In this document: piece after piece, positions 50,477-62,946 of the stretch
How the letters are laid out: each line of letters starts with the position of its first letter
How positions within the stretch are numbered: the first letter of the stretch is position 1
Assembly: GCA_000149265.1 (NCBI GenBank)
Contig: CH002845.1
Span: 35,840 to 99,839, forward strand
Length of the DNA stretch: 64,000 nt
Reading direction: 5' to 3'
Source: Ciona savignyi
Taxonomy: Eukaryota > Chordata > Ascidiacea > Phlebobranchia > Cionidae
Translations under genes and position numbers: made by a program
Notes under the pieces: model-generated
Seen by the model: only the letters and a program-made list of their open reading frames with translations
Database searches by the model: none
What the model was told of the DNA's origin: nothing

Positions 50477-51096
50477 AGCTTTGTTTTATTTTAAGCTGCC
50501 CGTCTTTGACATAGGAATTTCTCACTTGTTGATTTATTATGTTGGTCATCGTCGTCATGGCGTACACCAGCTGGAATGTCGACCTAACTTAGAGGATATG
50601 TGGCAGACGATCCACTCAATATAGAACGGTTACGCCACATATGAAACCGGCTTACGTGCTGGAAACAGATTTACGTAAGCTCACCCATAGTGTGAAGGGA
50701 AGGAGATTCAACTTGAGCGGGCATCTTTCAGGTCGGTTGAACCTCTAAGGTTATATTATGGAAGCTATTTTTCAAGAGAAAATGTCAGCTTTGTTTTATT
50801 TTAAGCTGCCCGTCTTTGACATAGGAATTTCTCACTTGTTGATTTATTATGTTGGTCATCGTCGTCATGGCGTACACCAGCTGGAATGTCGACCTAACTT
50901 AGAGGATATGTGGCAGACGATCCACTCAATATAGAACGGTTACGCCACATATGAAACCGGCTTACGTGCTGGAAACAGATTTACGTAAGCTCACCCATAG
51001 TGTGAAGGGAAGGAGATTCAACTTGAGCGGGCATCTTTCAGGTCGGTTGAACCTCTAAGGTTATATTATGGAAGCTATTTTTCAAGAGAAAATGTC
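50477..51096 (+). repeat. 310-bp tandem duplication
   Basis: 50477-50786 is repeated as 50787-51096 with no difference I could see. Each copy begins AGCTTTGTTTTATTTTAAGC and ends CAAGAGAAAATGTC. No coding function is recognised; only the first copy is preceded by sequence that keeps a short frame open. Either very recent or an assembly artefact. Confidence 0.9.
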
Positions 51097-51903
51097 AAAT
51101 AGGAAATTGAAAAAAAACAAAAAAGCGAACAACTTTAAGAATACGATGCAATAATGCACAACATCTTTCAAATTAAAATAACAAAAAACAAATTAACAAG
51201 AAAATTCAGCTTTACATTGATTAAAAATTTACTAGCAAAATTACTTTATTTGATTGATTGTCGTCATGCTCAAACGAATTTCAAAATAACCAACTGTATT
51301 TCAAAGGATATTTTAAACGGAGAATGTACGTAATTACGAGGTGCGACTCTAAATGGGTTGACAATAAAAAGGAAAGGCGCGTAGTGAAATAAAACAGCAG
51401 TATAAATAAATATAAATCTTTTTGAGAAATAGCAGGATCGAATTCTCGTCTTCTGTCACATATCATTCATTTCTCCTCGTGCAGTAACAATGGGTAACGG
51501 GTTTAATGCCGTTACACATTGTGTAAATGTCGCCCACGCAACAACTACGCATTGTCAATCGCGTGAGACTTGGAGGTCTGCATATAAATCCATCGTTCTA
51601 TATCCAGCACGACGGCTGACGTCATGCCACCACGCCCGCATATTCCTTTAAACATGACAAATCAAGCACTTTATGACGTCACAACGTGGGATGCTATTCG
51701 GGTCTAAATTGCGTTGCGCAACCTAACGGCATTGTAGAGGGTTAGTATGACGACTTAGGTAACAACCTAAAATTATTTTAAATAGATAAAGGTACGCCCT
51801 TTCGTCAACCGCATACGGGAGTGACTGTCCAAAAACACATCTGTCTCAAAATATATATTTATCTGCAAATCAGACTATATGCTCCTAAAACACATTGGTA
51901 CTA
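51097..51903. other. Intergenic, partly GC-richer
   Basis: From about 51480 to 51750 the sequence is richer in CpG and CGCC motifs than its surroundings, which could indicate a regulatory region, but no exon was recognised. Confidence 0.35.
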
Positions 51904-52420
51904 CAGTGGAACACCGCTTGGAGACCACATCGATAACACGACCACCTCATTATCAGGACCACTTTAGTGCGGTCCCAAATAATTTACTATGGTAATAAAT
52001 GGTATACTGTTTCAATAACGCGACCACCCCGGTTTCCAGCCCAGACCGCCATATTTTGGTGCAAAACTTCAAATTTGATTCCGCTTAAGTGACCACATGT
52101 GCTAAATAATTTGCCTTTGTCACCAAAATAATAACGTTGAACTTTTCTTCGTCTATGATCAAAACAATAAGAATAAATGAGCGCACACGAAAGAAAATGA
52201 GGCAAAAAGAACTGAATCTTACAAGATAAACTTTAGTATTAAATTCATTTTGCATCTGAAAAAAATAATGGCATTTGGTGAAAATTTAGTAAAAATGCAG
52301 ACGTTTAAGCTGCATATGACGACAAGTTGCTGCAAATCAAATTTCACTAACACGACCACCCCGCTAACGCGACCGCTTGATCACGGTCCCATAGGTGGTC
52401 AGGTAAGCGGGGTTCTACTG
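51904..52420. mobile_element. Tc1/mariner-type MITE
   Basis: 517 bp. Ends CAGTGGAACACCGCTTGGAG and, on the complement of the right end, CAGTAGAACCCCGCTTACCT, flanked by TA on both sides. Internal repeats of ACGCGACCACCCCG lie near both ends. This is typical of Tigger/pogo-like non-autonomous elements. The minus-strand ORF at 51987-52205 has no transposase motif. Confidence 0.8.
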
Positions 52421-52422
52421 TA

Positions 52423-54264
52423 TATGTTTGATTAGTTTTTTGGCTCCTTCGTTACATTAAAGAAGAACAGCATGTTGCCAAGTGATGCCCAAACAATTAG
52501 TTACCTTTAAAACGTTTATTGTTAAAAAACCGCAAACAGAAGCCTGTATAAAAGTATTGGTGTTTAACACATGTTTTCGGCTGTACACCGTTTTGAAATG
52601 ATATAGTTCAGCTGCGAGAGAAATATAGTTCTTTTTTTACAAGAAAGAAACAAATTTATTAGCGGAAATCGTTGTCGGCCACTCCTGTTTTGTCCCGGAT
52701 TAGTGAGTATTTTTGGAATCAATGTTGTTATGACAAATGCTCTGACATGCACCAGTGGAAAGAAATAACGGAGAGACAATTACTTGGGCGTCGTCATTGC
52801 CCCTTCGCGCCCAACATTGCGCAATGCTAGCCTCTGTGTTTGCACGGGTGAACAATTCAGCTGGATTAATCCAACATTGGTTTTTACAGGCATATAGAAA
52901 GCTCATGTGATCGAGCCACATTTTAGATTAATTCTGTTGGTATAGGGGCTAGTATGCGCATGACCGGGAATAACATGTGTGATGCGAAAATTTAGGTATT
53001 TACGACGACCAATTATAAGCAAAAAACGCACGGTGAAACAAAATACGCAACATACAGACAAACAAACCTTTAAAACCAATCATTGTCGAGATTCACATTT
53101 TTGGTTAAAATAAAACAGAGAAGCCATAATTTCAAAACGGATTCACGTTAATGCTAATTGACGTCACAAAAAAAAAACGAAATAGAAAAAAAAATCAAAA
53201 ACACCGACTTTTTTTACACATTAAAATTGCGAAAATTAACATAATGTACACATATTACGAATATACAACACAGAAATTAATGGAACTAACTGAATGCTTG
53301 GCGTTTAATAAACCGCTATGCCTGGACTTAGGCATGTTGTTATGCGTCTGTCAATGATTTTTTAACACATTTTGTATCAAACAATGGTTTCCGCTATATT
53401 TGTATACGGTTTAACACTGCTATAAGATTAAAATCAGTAATTTTGCGCTGACAGTTTTTTTGACCAAGGAAGTGAATGAACGGAGGTCGCGGAAGCGTTT
53501 GATGCGCCGAAGAATCCCGCAGTTTTAGTTTTATTACAGTGGCACTCCAATGAAAAACGCTTGCCAGATATATACGGAAGGAAAAAAAGCTGAAGGAGCG
53601 GTTTCCTGGACTTCACTATTTTCGAATACAGCTATTAATGTTGTATAGGTGACGGGGCACACAAAGGGAGAAATTAATCACTTACATGTCAATTGAACCA
53701 TTCAAGGGTACGCCCATTTTGTTTCGTTATCCCTTCTTCTGCTTCATTTAGCGTGGTTTGGTAGACTGGACAACAAAGATCTGATCGTCAACGTCAGTAA
53801 AATTAGCGGAATTTGCCAACGATCGTTTTGGTTTTTGGCTTAAAAAAATATGATCTAAAATTATGGTATAATCATGCATTTATATACGACATTTTCATAT
53901 TTGGTAAAAACAATAATTAACATTTGTATGATTTAAAAAAAAACTAATGTAGAAACATATCAGAAAAGACAATAACTTAAATCATTATATACGATCGTTT
54001 TGTAAGTTTAATGCATGAAGTGCCAATGATAATCCATTTAACTATCAAACGTCGTCAAACCCCTTAAATTGGTACCTATACAAAGAAACTCCAAATATGT
54101 CCCAAAAACGAGAATGATAAAATGAGGAGAAAGTGCCCATTTTCAAACAAAAAAAGTTGAGCGGTTTCAGTTGAAATTTTATCTTTAAAATACAATGCTC
54201 ATTCTCTTTTTTAATGAGTTGGGTAAAAAAAGTATTTTCGATTTTCTTCCTTTCCATACGTTGA
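52423..54264. other. Intergenic
   Basis: No gene, RNA gene or named repeat recognised. The minus-strand open stretch at 53434-53616 has no family resemblance. The VC-like gene promoter lies just to the right. Confidence 0.45.
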
Positions 54265-54298
54265 TGACGTCACAGCTCTGGGTGTACAATATATAAAG
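54265..54298 (+). promoter_or_regulatory. CRE plus TATA box of the EGF-ZP gene
   Basis: A perfect palindromic cAMP-response-type element TGACGTCA (54265-54272) lies 17 bp before TATATAAAG (54290-54298). Transcription would start near 54325, giving a 5' UTR of about 230 bp before the ATG at 54554. CREB/ATF control is inference. Confidence 0.65.
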
Positions 54299-54553
54299 CC
54301 GGTGATGGGTTAAGATAATTAGACATTAGAAAGCGAAGCAAGTCTCTCCAGGGTTCTTGAAACAAGGAATTCTGAAATCGATATCGCTGGATTTCTCATT
54401 AAGCCAACGGCCGCTGAAATAAACTTAACTTTAAAATATTTTAGACAGTTTATAGGACATTATACGGTTACTAATTTGCTAACGATTTTTATATTTAAGG
54501 TTAATATACAAGATTATCACAGCAAGTAAAATTTAAGATAAATATAAATAAAA

Positions 54554-57500
54554 ATGAAGTTTTCATCTTGCTTTGTAGTTTTGCTCTTACTCTCATCTGG
54601 AACATTTTACGCCGAAGCAGTAGACGCGAATGCCGGTATTTATCGAACAGTTTTAAACAATCATTTTATTTTTCAGAAATTATTATTATTATTATGATTA
54701 AGTAGAACAAATGCAAAACAATCCGTTATATTACGGAATTAATAAAACAAAATCTTTTCTATTAGCGAATTAATTGTTTGTCATTAATAATATTTTAATC
54801 CACTAATATATAGATCACCTTAGGTGAACTCAGTCCATATTTTAACACTTTAGTTACGCATTTTGTAAACGCGATATTACGGTGTAGCACTAATTCGATA
54901 ACCCGTAATTCGCAACAATAATTTGGAGATTTAACATGTGATAACTGTTTTTGACCAACTGCTTAAAATCAAACTTACTGGGATTTTAAGGCGAGGTGTT
55001 CTGTCAAAGACGGTTACATGTGTTGGAAAAAAATAACATTTTTGTTTTTATTTGCAGTTCTGTATCTGTACCAAGTACAAGTCAATACTGGCTCATCAAC
55101 AATCATCGTTGACGCTGGTGGTGGGGCCGCCAATGTATCTGAAGTGTACCGAATCATGAACCAGCTTACAAATCCAGCATTAAACGGTAAAATTAATCAC
55201 ATAAGGCATGGTGTGCTTGATGTCTTTAATTAATTTTATTTGCTATCGATAGCAGGCATAGCTATCTTAAAAAATAAATAAAACCATCAATAAATTGCTG
55301 TGTTTTCATTATAACGGTATGTCAAGAGGCGACCCAATCTTTTTTATACACCGCAATCGCCAAAAAGGTGAAAACTACTACAAGTAGACCCATAGGCAAA
55401 GCAATGTCACATTTTGTCACTTAAGTATTTTAAATTTCTTTAGTCTCGAACCCTTGTGATGGAAGCGCCTGGGCGAATTCCACAACAGCCGACACCTATC
55501 CGTGCGCAAGTGAATCAACGTGTACAGTTATCGGACCTTCGGTTTTCCGATGTAAATGCAACTCCGGTTACAATCAAACTGCAAGCACACAAAGTTTTAC
55601 ACTTGCATCAACAACAGTAATTCCCGACGGAACATTCTGCCCAGGTGATTTATACAAAGCTGAAACATTTATATTTTCTATCGTTATTATTTAGTATGCT
55701 ATATGTATGTTGACGCAACGATAACCCACAATTAAGATTTCTATCCAAATTTTCCAATTAGAATTTTATTTTAAGTTTTTCGTTTAAACTATTTCCTAGA
55801 TATTGATGAATGCTCAAACAACACGATCTGTGGTAATGGAAATTGTACAAATACTGCTGGAGCTTACTCCTGCAGCTGCCCAACGGGTTATCAGTCGACA
55901 GGCGTCAACCCCACTTGCACAGGTAAGTCTACAGTCTAAGATTTTGCCAAAAATACTGTTGGCACTTTGGTTAAAAGTACAAATATAATATATGTTTTAG
56001 TTTATCTGTACTGCGAACATACCCCTTACTATATCGTGATGTTATTGTAAATGCTACATTGCTACAGATATTGACGAATGTTTCACTGGAACATCAACCT
56101 GCCATGCGAATGCCACTTGTACCAACACAGTAGGAAGTTTTACTTGTATGTGTACTACTGGGTTCACAGGCAGTGGCACGAATTGTACTGGTAGGTTTCT
56201 GTTAAACAACCATGGCCCGATTTGTGTTCTTGAATATTGGTTTAAACGTTCGTATTGCAGATTTTGATGTGTGCACACATTTGGGAGCGAGTGCGTGTAG
56301 CGGCAAGCCCTGTGTTGATGGTGTAGGAACATACTCCTGTAATTGCGGCTCTGGTTTTAACCAAAATTCTGCAAACGACCCGATAACTTGTGACGGTAAG
56401 TTGGTGAGATTAGTAAAGAATGAAACCTTTATTATAAAAAAATATCTGAATTTTTGAGTTCTCGATTACAAATTTAATTAAACACGTTCATACATTTTTA
56501 ATAAAATCACGTATCATATTTAACAGATATCGACGAATGTACAACCTCATCACCGTGTGATCCTAATGCGGTGTGTACTAACAATGTTGGGTCGTTTTCT
56601 TGCGCGTGTAATACAGGATATACTGGAAATGGTATTGGAAATGGAAGTTGCACTGGTAAATATGAGGAATCTTTTAATATATTTTTTTAAAACTGGTTAT
56701 TAATTTGTATTCGAATTGGCAAATAATGATTAGAAATATAACCAACTCAGTTCAACAAGCTTTATCATCAGAATTTAACGACACTTTTTTTTAACAGATA
56801 TCAATGAGTGTATGACAGGTATGTCCAACTGCCACGCCAACGCAACTTGCACAAATACACCGGCTTCGTTCACATGCGCTTGTAACACGGGATTTAATGG
56901 CAACGGTGTCACTTGCACAAGTGAGAATTTAGTTAAACTTTAGCTTTTCTTAATCACAGAGATTAATTATGTATCGAATTTCTTTTCAGGTGCAGGATCC
57001 TTCAATTACTGCTTCAGGTCAGAGCTTATATCGTCGGAAGTTGGGACAGGTGCCACTCTGGCGTCAAGAAGCGCCGATGTACAGACAGCGGTATGTTTAA
57101 ATTTTAGATTAAACTAAAGTGGCAGTGATTCAAGTTTAACATAAACATGAAATCTTTACCAGGTGGTGAACGCTTTGAATGAATTGGTCAACGCTTCAAT
57201 GTTTTCCTTCAACACCTCCGCCGTTACATTAGAATCGGTATCTGGGAACGGAAGTCAAACGAACTACATTGTTGAGACTTGCTTTACCGGTGCAGATAAG
57301 GACAATAACGCTTTCCAAGCTATCATTGCGGGGTTTACTTTTACATCACAAATAAATGCAGCACCCATCCTTAGCAAAGGAGGTACGTTTGTTAAGTGAA
57401 CATTTTTTAAACTATTTTTCAGAAAATTATATATTGAACTTTTAAGTTATCTTTGCTGTAACCAATTTAACATAACTATTTAAACAGATTTTAACGAATG

Positions 57501-59885
57501 TCTTACAAACTATGGAAACTGTTCAACTACCGGCGGCTCTTGCACTAATCTAAACGGAACATTTCAATGTGCTTGCAATGTAACTCATGCGGATAAATCA
57601 TCACTTAGTAACTTGGCCAATGGAACTGTTTGCGGTAAGAATGAAGAAAGTTTTAAATTATTATCAGTTTACAAACATAATCTAATGAAAAACAGTTAGA
57701 CTTCATATCGTTTTGGTTGTTTACAAGTTATCTATCATGGTAGTTATCGTATTATGTAAAATGACTCTCTTAATTGTTACATTGCATTATTACTCTTATT
57801 ACTCTAGCCTACTACTTTATTCATTAATAATTGTAGTTTTTTTTTACAAAATTGCTGACCGTTTGTAACACTACAGATCTGCCGACTTCTTTTAATTGCA
57901 CCAGTGCGGCTGTATTCTGTAGCGGCCTTCATTCCATATTTTAGTAATCTCGGAATAGACGCAAATAATTTGACCCTCGGTTCGTGCACGGGTACCGCCA
58001 ATGGTAACTTTCAAGAGTTCAGAGGAGCTTGTGACCCCACAGTTACGGTAAGACGAAACAAACTTAAATAACTCGGAAGATGAATTTAAAATGTAAGTCA
58101 AAATTATTTAAACTTTCTTTTGTAAAACTGCAGACCAACTCCAGCCACTTGACATACTCCTGGAACCTCACAAATATAAATCCAGCAGCAACCATCGTAT
58201 TTGGCCAGTTTGTCAACATTCCTATATATTGCAACTTTCCTACCAATATCAATGCAACGATTACCATAAACGCCACAAGAAAGTAAGGGTCCTGGGTTGC
58301 GTAATGTAAAGTTGTTTAGATGAAATCGCATATTATCAAACTTTATTTTTTATTTATGTGTACATAACCTTTTTTGTTACTAACGCCAATGTTAATACCT
58401 TTAATTATTTAGCATCGTGGACCCGCCCGTCATTCCACCTGGTACTGGAGACAGCCTTGATTTCATAGCAGAAGCATTTACCGACGCCTCGCTCGCGAAT
58501 GCAATTAATGCACCAATAGCTACAAATACTCCAGTATATGTTAAGGTATGTTGCGTGAAACTATGAATAAATGGGCCGGGGTAAAAATAAAAAAGTTATT
58601 GATGTATATTATTCGAATGACTGGATGTGTATCTATAAATGCCGTAGATAAGTGAATGCAATTTATTTATCTTAAAATCAAAATAAACTTAATTGTACTT
58701 TTACTTGGTAAATAAGAGATGTTTTGCAGATTACCACCCCAACCACCATTTCCAACGACATTACCATCAGGATTGGTTCAGTTGTAGCTTCCGCACCCGG
58801 AACGTCGGAATCCGTTACTCTTACAGAGTAAGCCTAATTCTATTATTTTATCGTCACTGATCATAACCTTCGTGCTAAAACGTTATTTTGCAGTTCAAAC
58901 GGTTGCCCTGCTTCTAACCCGTCGCTCAGTTCATTGCTCGACACGGTATCGACCATAAATCAAGGAGTTGGGACTTTCGCTTCATTTCGATTTCATGCTT
59001 TTTATTTCTCGATAAGCGATGCTTTGGAACTTGCAATTCAAGCTTCGACGTGCAGGAAAACGGGAACGTCAAATTGCACCACAGTTGTAAGTTGAGATTC
59101 TGTAATCGACACAATCGCATGATTTAATGGAACTCGTAGAAATTCTATTGAATAAAACCAAAACACATGTTAATATTTTAAATTTTAGAGTTAAACTTTA
59201 TAGCTGTTTAGGAATTTGATTAGCTACGATTTAAGATAATACATAATAAATAAAAATCATGGGCATAAAATAAACTACTAAAGACGATCTTATATTTTAA
59301 CAATTTTAATAGTGCTCGAAACGACGAAAGCGAACCATTACATTGCGATTCAAAAGAGCAAATGAGGAAAATACAGGAACGGCAGTTCTTGCTCTTGTTC
59401 GTGCACCAAGTAAGAACCAACCAACCGCTTATTTGCTTGTTGTAATAGTAAAATAATTTCGATAATTTGACAATTTATTCATTATTTTCTCTAGGTTCCG
59501 TTTGCCAAAAAGACTGCGGGCTCGGTGCTTGCGTTGTAAATCGCATTCGCAACTTAGAAGAATGCCTGTGCCCTGACAATTCCTTCAAGAATGTGGATGG
59601 GAAATGCACTGCTAAGAGTAAGTGGATCTTCCTGTTTAATTTTAGATTTGAAGGTAAAAATCGAATGTAACAAATTTTGACATTTTAGGTAATCCAGGTG
59701 GTAACGGAGGTACGACCACTCAGCCTCAAGAAGACAAAACAACTCTCTACGTTCTTATTGGACTCGGATGCCTCGTCACGCTCCTCATCATTATTTTTCT
59801 GTTCGTTTTCTTCTTTCGCAAGCGAAACGTGAACCAAAAAGATTATGAATTAAGTCATGTCAATACTCACGCGATATCAACGTAA
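54554..59885 (+). CDS. EGF-ZP domain membrane protein, vitelline-coat (VC57/VC70-like)
   Basis: Nineteen exons: 54554-54635, 55058-55186, 55444-55644, 55800-55922, 56068-56190, 56261-56395, 56527-56655, 56798-56920, 56990-57090, 57163-57382, 57488-57634, 57877-58047, 58134-58282, 58413-58545, 58730-58827, 58894-59086, 59313-59409, 59495-59617, 59689-59885; about 890 residues. Signal peptide (1-23), an N-terminal module, an EGF-like module, five EGF repeats at 138-348 (DIDEC/DINEC, calcium-binding type), a SEA-like region (349-455), an EGF repeat, a ZP domain (about 505-752) with the DSNGCP and late Cys pattern, furin-type RRKR (about 755), a Cys-rich EGF-like module, a TM (about 845-868) and a short tail. 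The EGF modules sit in single phase-1 exons. Same architecture as ascidian vitelline-coat precursors (HrVC120/VC70, CiVC57), so an egg-coat role in sperm recognition is inferred. Exon 12 needs a one-base correction. Confidence 0.85.
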
Positions 59886-61752
59886 TTGATTCAACGGCAT
59901 TCCAGTATGGTTCTCAGTCCATCACACGATTATGAATCTACACGACGAAAATTAGTGTGGGACTGAAAACGAAATAATTTATTAGAGAGCGTCTTGTAGT
60001 TATTTCATATACCCAGGCGTGAATTAGAATTTATACCCATACTATGCATGCTTTCAAATTATATTCTATATCTAATTTGCTTTAAAATAACTCGTGCAAC
60101 CATAAGCAATCATTCTACAACACAAGAAAGGGGAGTACTCCAATTTCAAGGACCAACAGCCGGTACTTTATGTACTTGATATTCGACCTGTAACTTTTAC
60201 CAAGGATACTGAAAAAATGACGACGAGACACAAGACACATTTAAGGATGAAAATTAAATTAAACCTGTACTATCCTACTGTTTTCAAGCGCTATCCTTCA
60301 TTTATAAAAGCCAAATGTGTCATATTACTTCTCTGACAAATTTTAAAATTCGATGATGCACATGTATATAATTACATGCAACTACTACAAAGCATTTGAT
60401 GAGTTTTTACATCGCTAGGTGTGAACAACAAACAGTCTCTGTATAGCAAGCACTACGGTCAGAAACGTGTTAATCGTAAGAATACCATGGGTCCTCACTC
60501 GCATGTCAAAGCTGTTGTGTACTGTTAGTTTTTTAATAGATAAGTGAATTTATGATTTTATTTAAATTGGTTCGTAAAAAAAATCGAATATGTCTAAAAC
60601 ACAACTTTTGACAATGAACTGGTCATTTTTATCGGAAATCAGTTAATCAAAAACACGAAAATCAGTTAAGAGTTTTTTCCTATACTTTGATATTACCATA
60701 GACAAGCAAATGTTTCTCGCCGTTAAAAGCTATTACCGTTCATAAAAATTAACAGCGAAGTACAATGCTTTTTTTAACTATCAGCTAAATTTCATTAGGA
60801 TATAAGGTAACCAATTAATAATACAGTAAAGACGACATACTGTCGACAAACGATCATCTTAGCAGAGATAAACCCAGAAATGTTGTAATTTTAAACGAGT
60901 ATGAGATATTTTGTATTATTGTACAAAATTAAAAAAAGTAAACATTGAATTCAGGAAGATTTGGGTAACTGAATCACTATCAAATTTTATTTGCAAGCGC
61001 CTTGGCCTATCCCAAAATTCCGTATATGGCTGATTTGTCTCTAAAAGAACAATAATTCTTACAGCGGAAAATTTGACAATCTTAAAGGTTCAATAATACA
61101 CAAAGAAACCACAAAAATAATAATAAAAAAATACTTGTTGCTTCATTGAAAACGTGAAAAATAAACTTGTTTTAACTAAATTTATATGCATTAAAGTGCT
61201 TATCATCATGTACGAATTTTTTTCTACAATTTTATCTTACTCAGTATACTCTATTAGAATAACGTTGGGCTGAATGACGACGCAAACGCACGTTACTGAT
61301 GTTGGGAAAAGGCGCGTTACTTGTTCATATCTGCAAATGTTAAAACTAAACTAAAAATCCCTTTATTGAATTCTTTTTAAAATTTAAGAAAAAGTCTACA
61401 GTGAGAGATGTAAAAAACTTAGTAAATTTCCATAAGAATATACTACCCATTAAACTTCAAACACTAATTGCTCAAATAAAAGGGCAATCGTGTTGTTATT
61501 GTTAAGAATTTTCGTGAAATGCTTTATAAGCGGGACCTTATGATTTGTGCATAACAAGGTGTGTCGTGCCAATACTTCTCATAATCATAGATCCACCATT
61601 TAGCATAATACCACAATTTTGTATGGTTGACTTTAATATGAAATATAACATGGGCTTAAAAATAAGCACAAAGCGCTAAGATGAAAGTTGTCGGTAAAAG
61701 ACTGAATGATATTTAAACTCAAAAAAGAACATGCCGTTGATTTATATTTAAA
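59886..61752. other. 3' UTR and intergenic
   Basis: Downstream of the EGF-ZP gene. No further exon, RNA or repeat recognised; the polyadenylation site is not clear. Confidence 0.45.
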
Positions 61753-62066
61753 AGCCACCTTTATTTGAACACCACCTCTAATAAAATGCCACTTTTAAGG
61801 GAGTGTTAAACATAGAGTCTTAACCTCTGGTTGAACGCCACCTGTAATACACCACCACCAATATAATAGACATAACCTTTATTTTCCAAGTGATTTTTTT
61901 AGATGTTAGATGTTAACTGTGTAAGATGTGTTTTCTTTTTATTATATAAATTTATCTTTTCAAAATTCTAACCAGCTAGTCAAAAAATAAAGCGGCGACC
62001 TCTATAATTAAACACCATCTTCATTAGAACACTACTATAAGAGAAGGGTTAAAAATAGAGCTCTTA
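61753..62066 (+). repeat. Direct repeat pair of unknown class
   Basis: The block ACACCACCTCTAATAAAATG ... TTAAACATAGAGTCTT (about 61767-61822) recurs, diverged, as ACACCATCTTCATTAGAACA ... TTAAAAATAGAGCTCTT (about 62009-62066) in the same orientation. A third short piece (ACGCCACCTGTAATACACCA) lies at about 61837. This looks like remains of a tandem or nested repeat. Confidence 0.5.
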
Positions 62067-62946
62067 AATAAAGTTTTTGTGGTAAATGATTGCACCATTG
62101 CACGAAAAACACATGCACATTACAAAACCATAGTTAAACTGTAGACTTTATGATTTTGCAATCTGAATTTTATGAATTTCAGGTCATTTTCCCACAGTGG
62201 GTTTGATGAACATAATACGTTTTACACCAACAAGAACATAAAACATATCTTAATTTTTTTGTCAAGCAATTACGAATTTAAACGATTGAGTGTGACAGTA
62301 AAGGTTCGTGTTACGTCGTATTTGCAATTGTACGTGCATAAGTAGCACCACAATCGGGAAAGTAGTTATTGTACAATGAAGCCCTTTCAGGCATTTAAAA
62401 TACGAAATCAGGCATTTAAAACAATGTGAAAATACCATAGTAAACCTTTACTTTGATAAGAAAACTATTAATTATAAATAAATCAAATGTCATTCACAAA
62501 ATACTTTATTCGTTATACTACTATTTAACTGTACCTACAGAACCAAGTATATAAATAGACAAGTGTAAATGTGACGCAGGTGCTGATACCTTCTTTCTTT
62601 TTCGCGAGTTGATATGGCTGGTTCCGTGGGAGAAGAAAGGGTAAATGTTTAGTGCGATTTCCTTAATGTATAAGAGAACACGAAAATAGCAATGTCGGTA
62701 ATTTGGAAAATTTTCTTAGATTCTTTTACACCCAACACCATGAAAAAACACCTGGCAACTAGGTATAAATATGGACGTCAAAGTAGTAATGTTGCAATTG
62801 CGGCTGTTGCTTTCGCATTAGCATTTTCTCGACTTCGTAACGTTGGACTTGGAAAATACTGAACTGTTATATTTTTAGGTGAACGTTTAAACGTTGAATA
62901 TTTTTGTTAATTATACATTAAGATAATATATAAGACAATCAAAAGA
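62067..62946 (+). promoter_or_regulatory. Upstream region of the second EGF-ZP gene
   Basis: TATAAAT at 62764-62770 is followed closely by GACGTCA (about 62775), a CRE-like half-palindrome, echoing the CRE/TATA pairing of the first gene but in reversed order. A further TATATAAATA lies at about 62549. The start codon is at 62947. Confidence 0.4.

Noticed and set aside
53434..53616. Minus-strand ORF of 60 codons, Cys/Ser-rich
   Set aside because: No recognisable domain, no partner exon, and a length expected by chance in this sequence.
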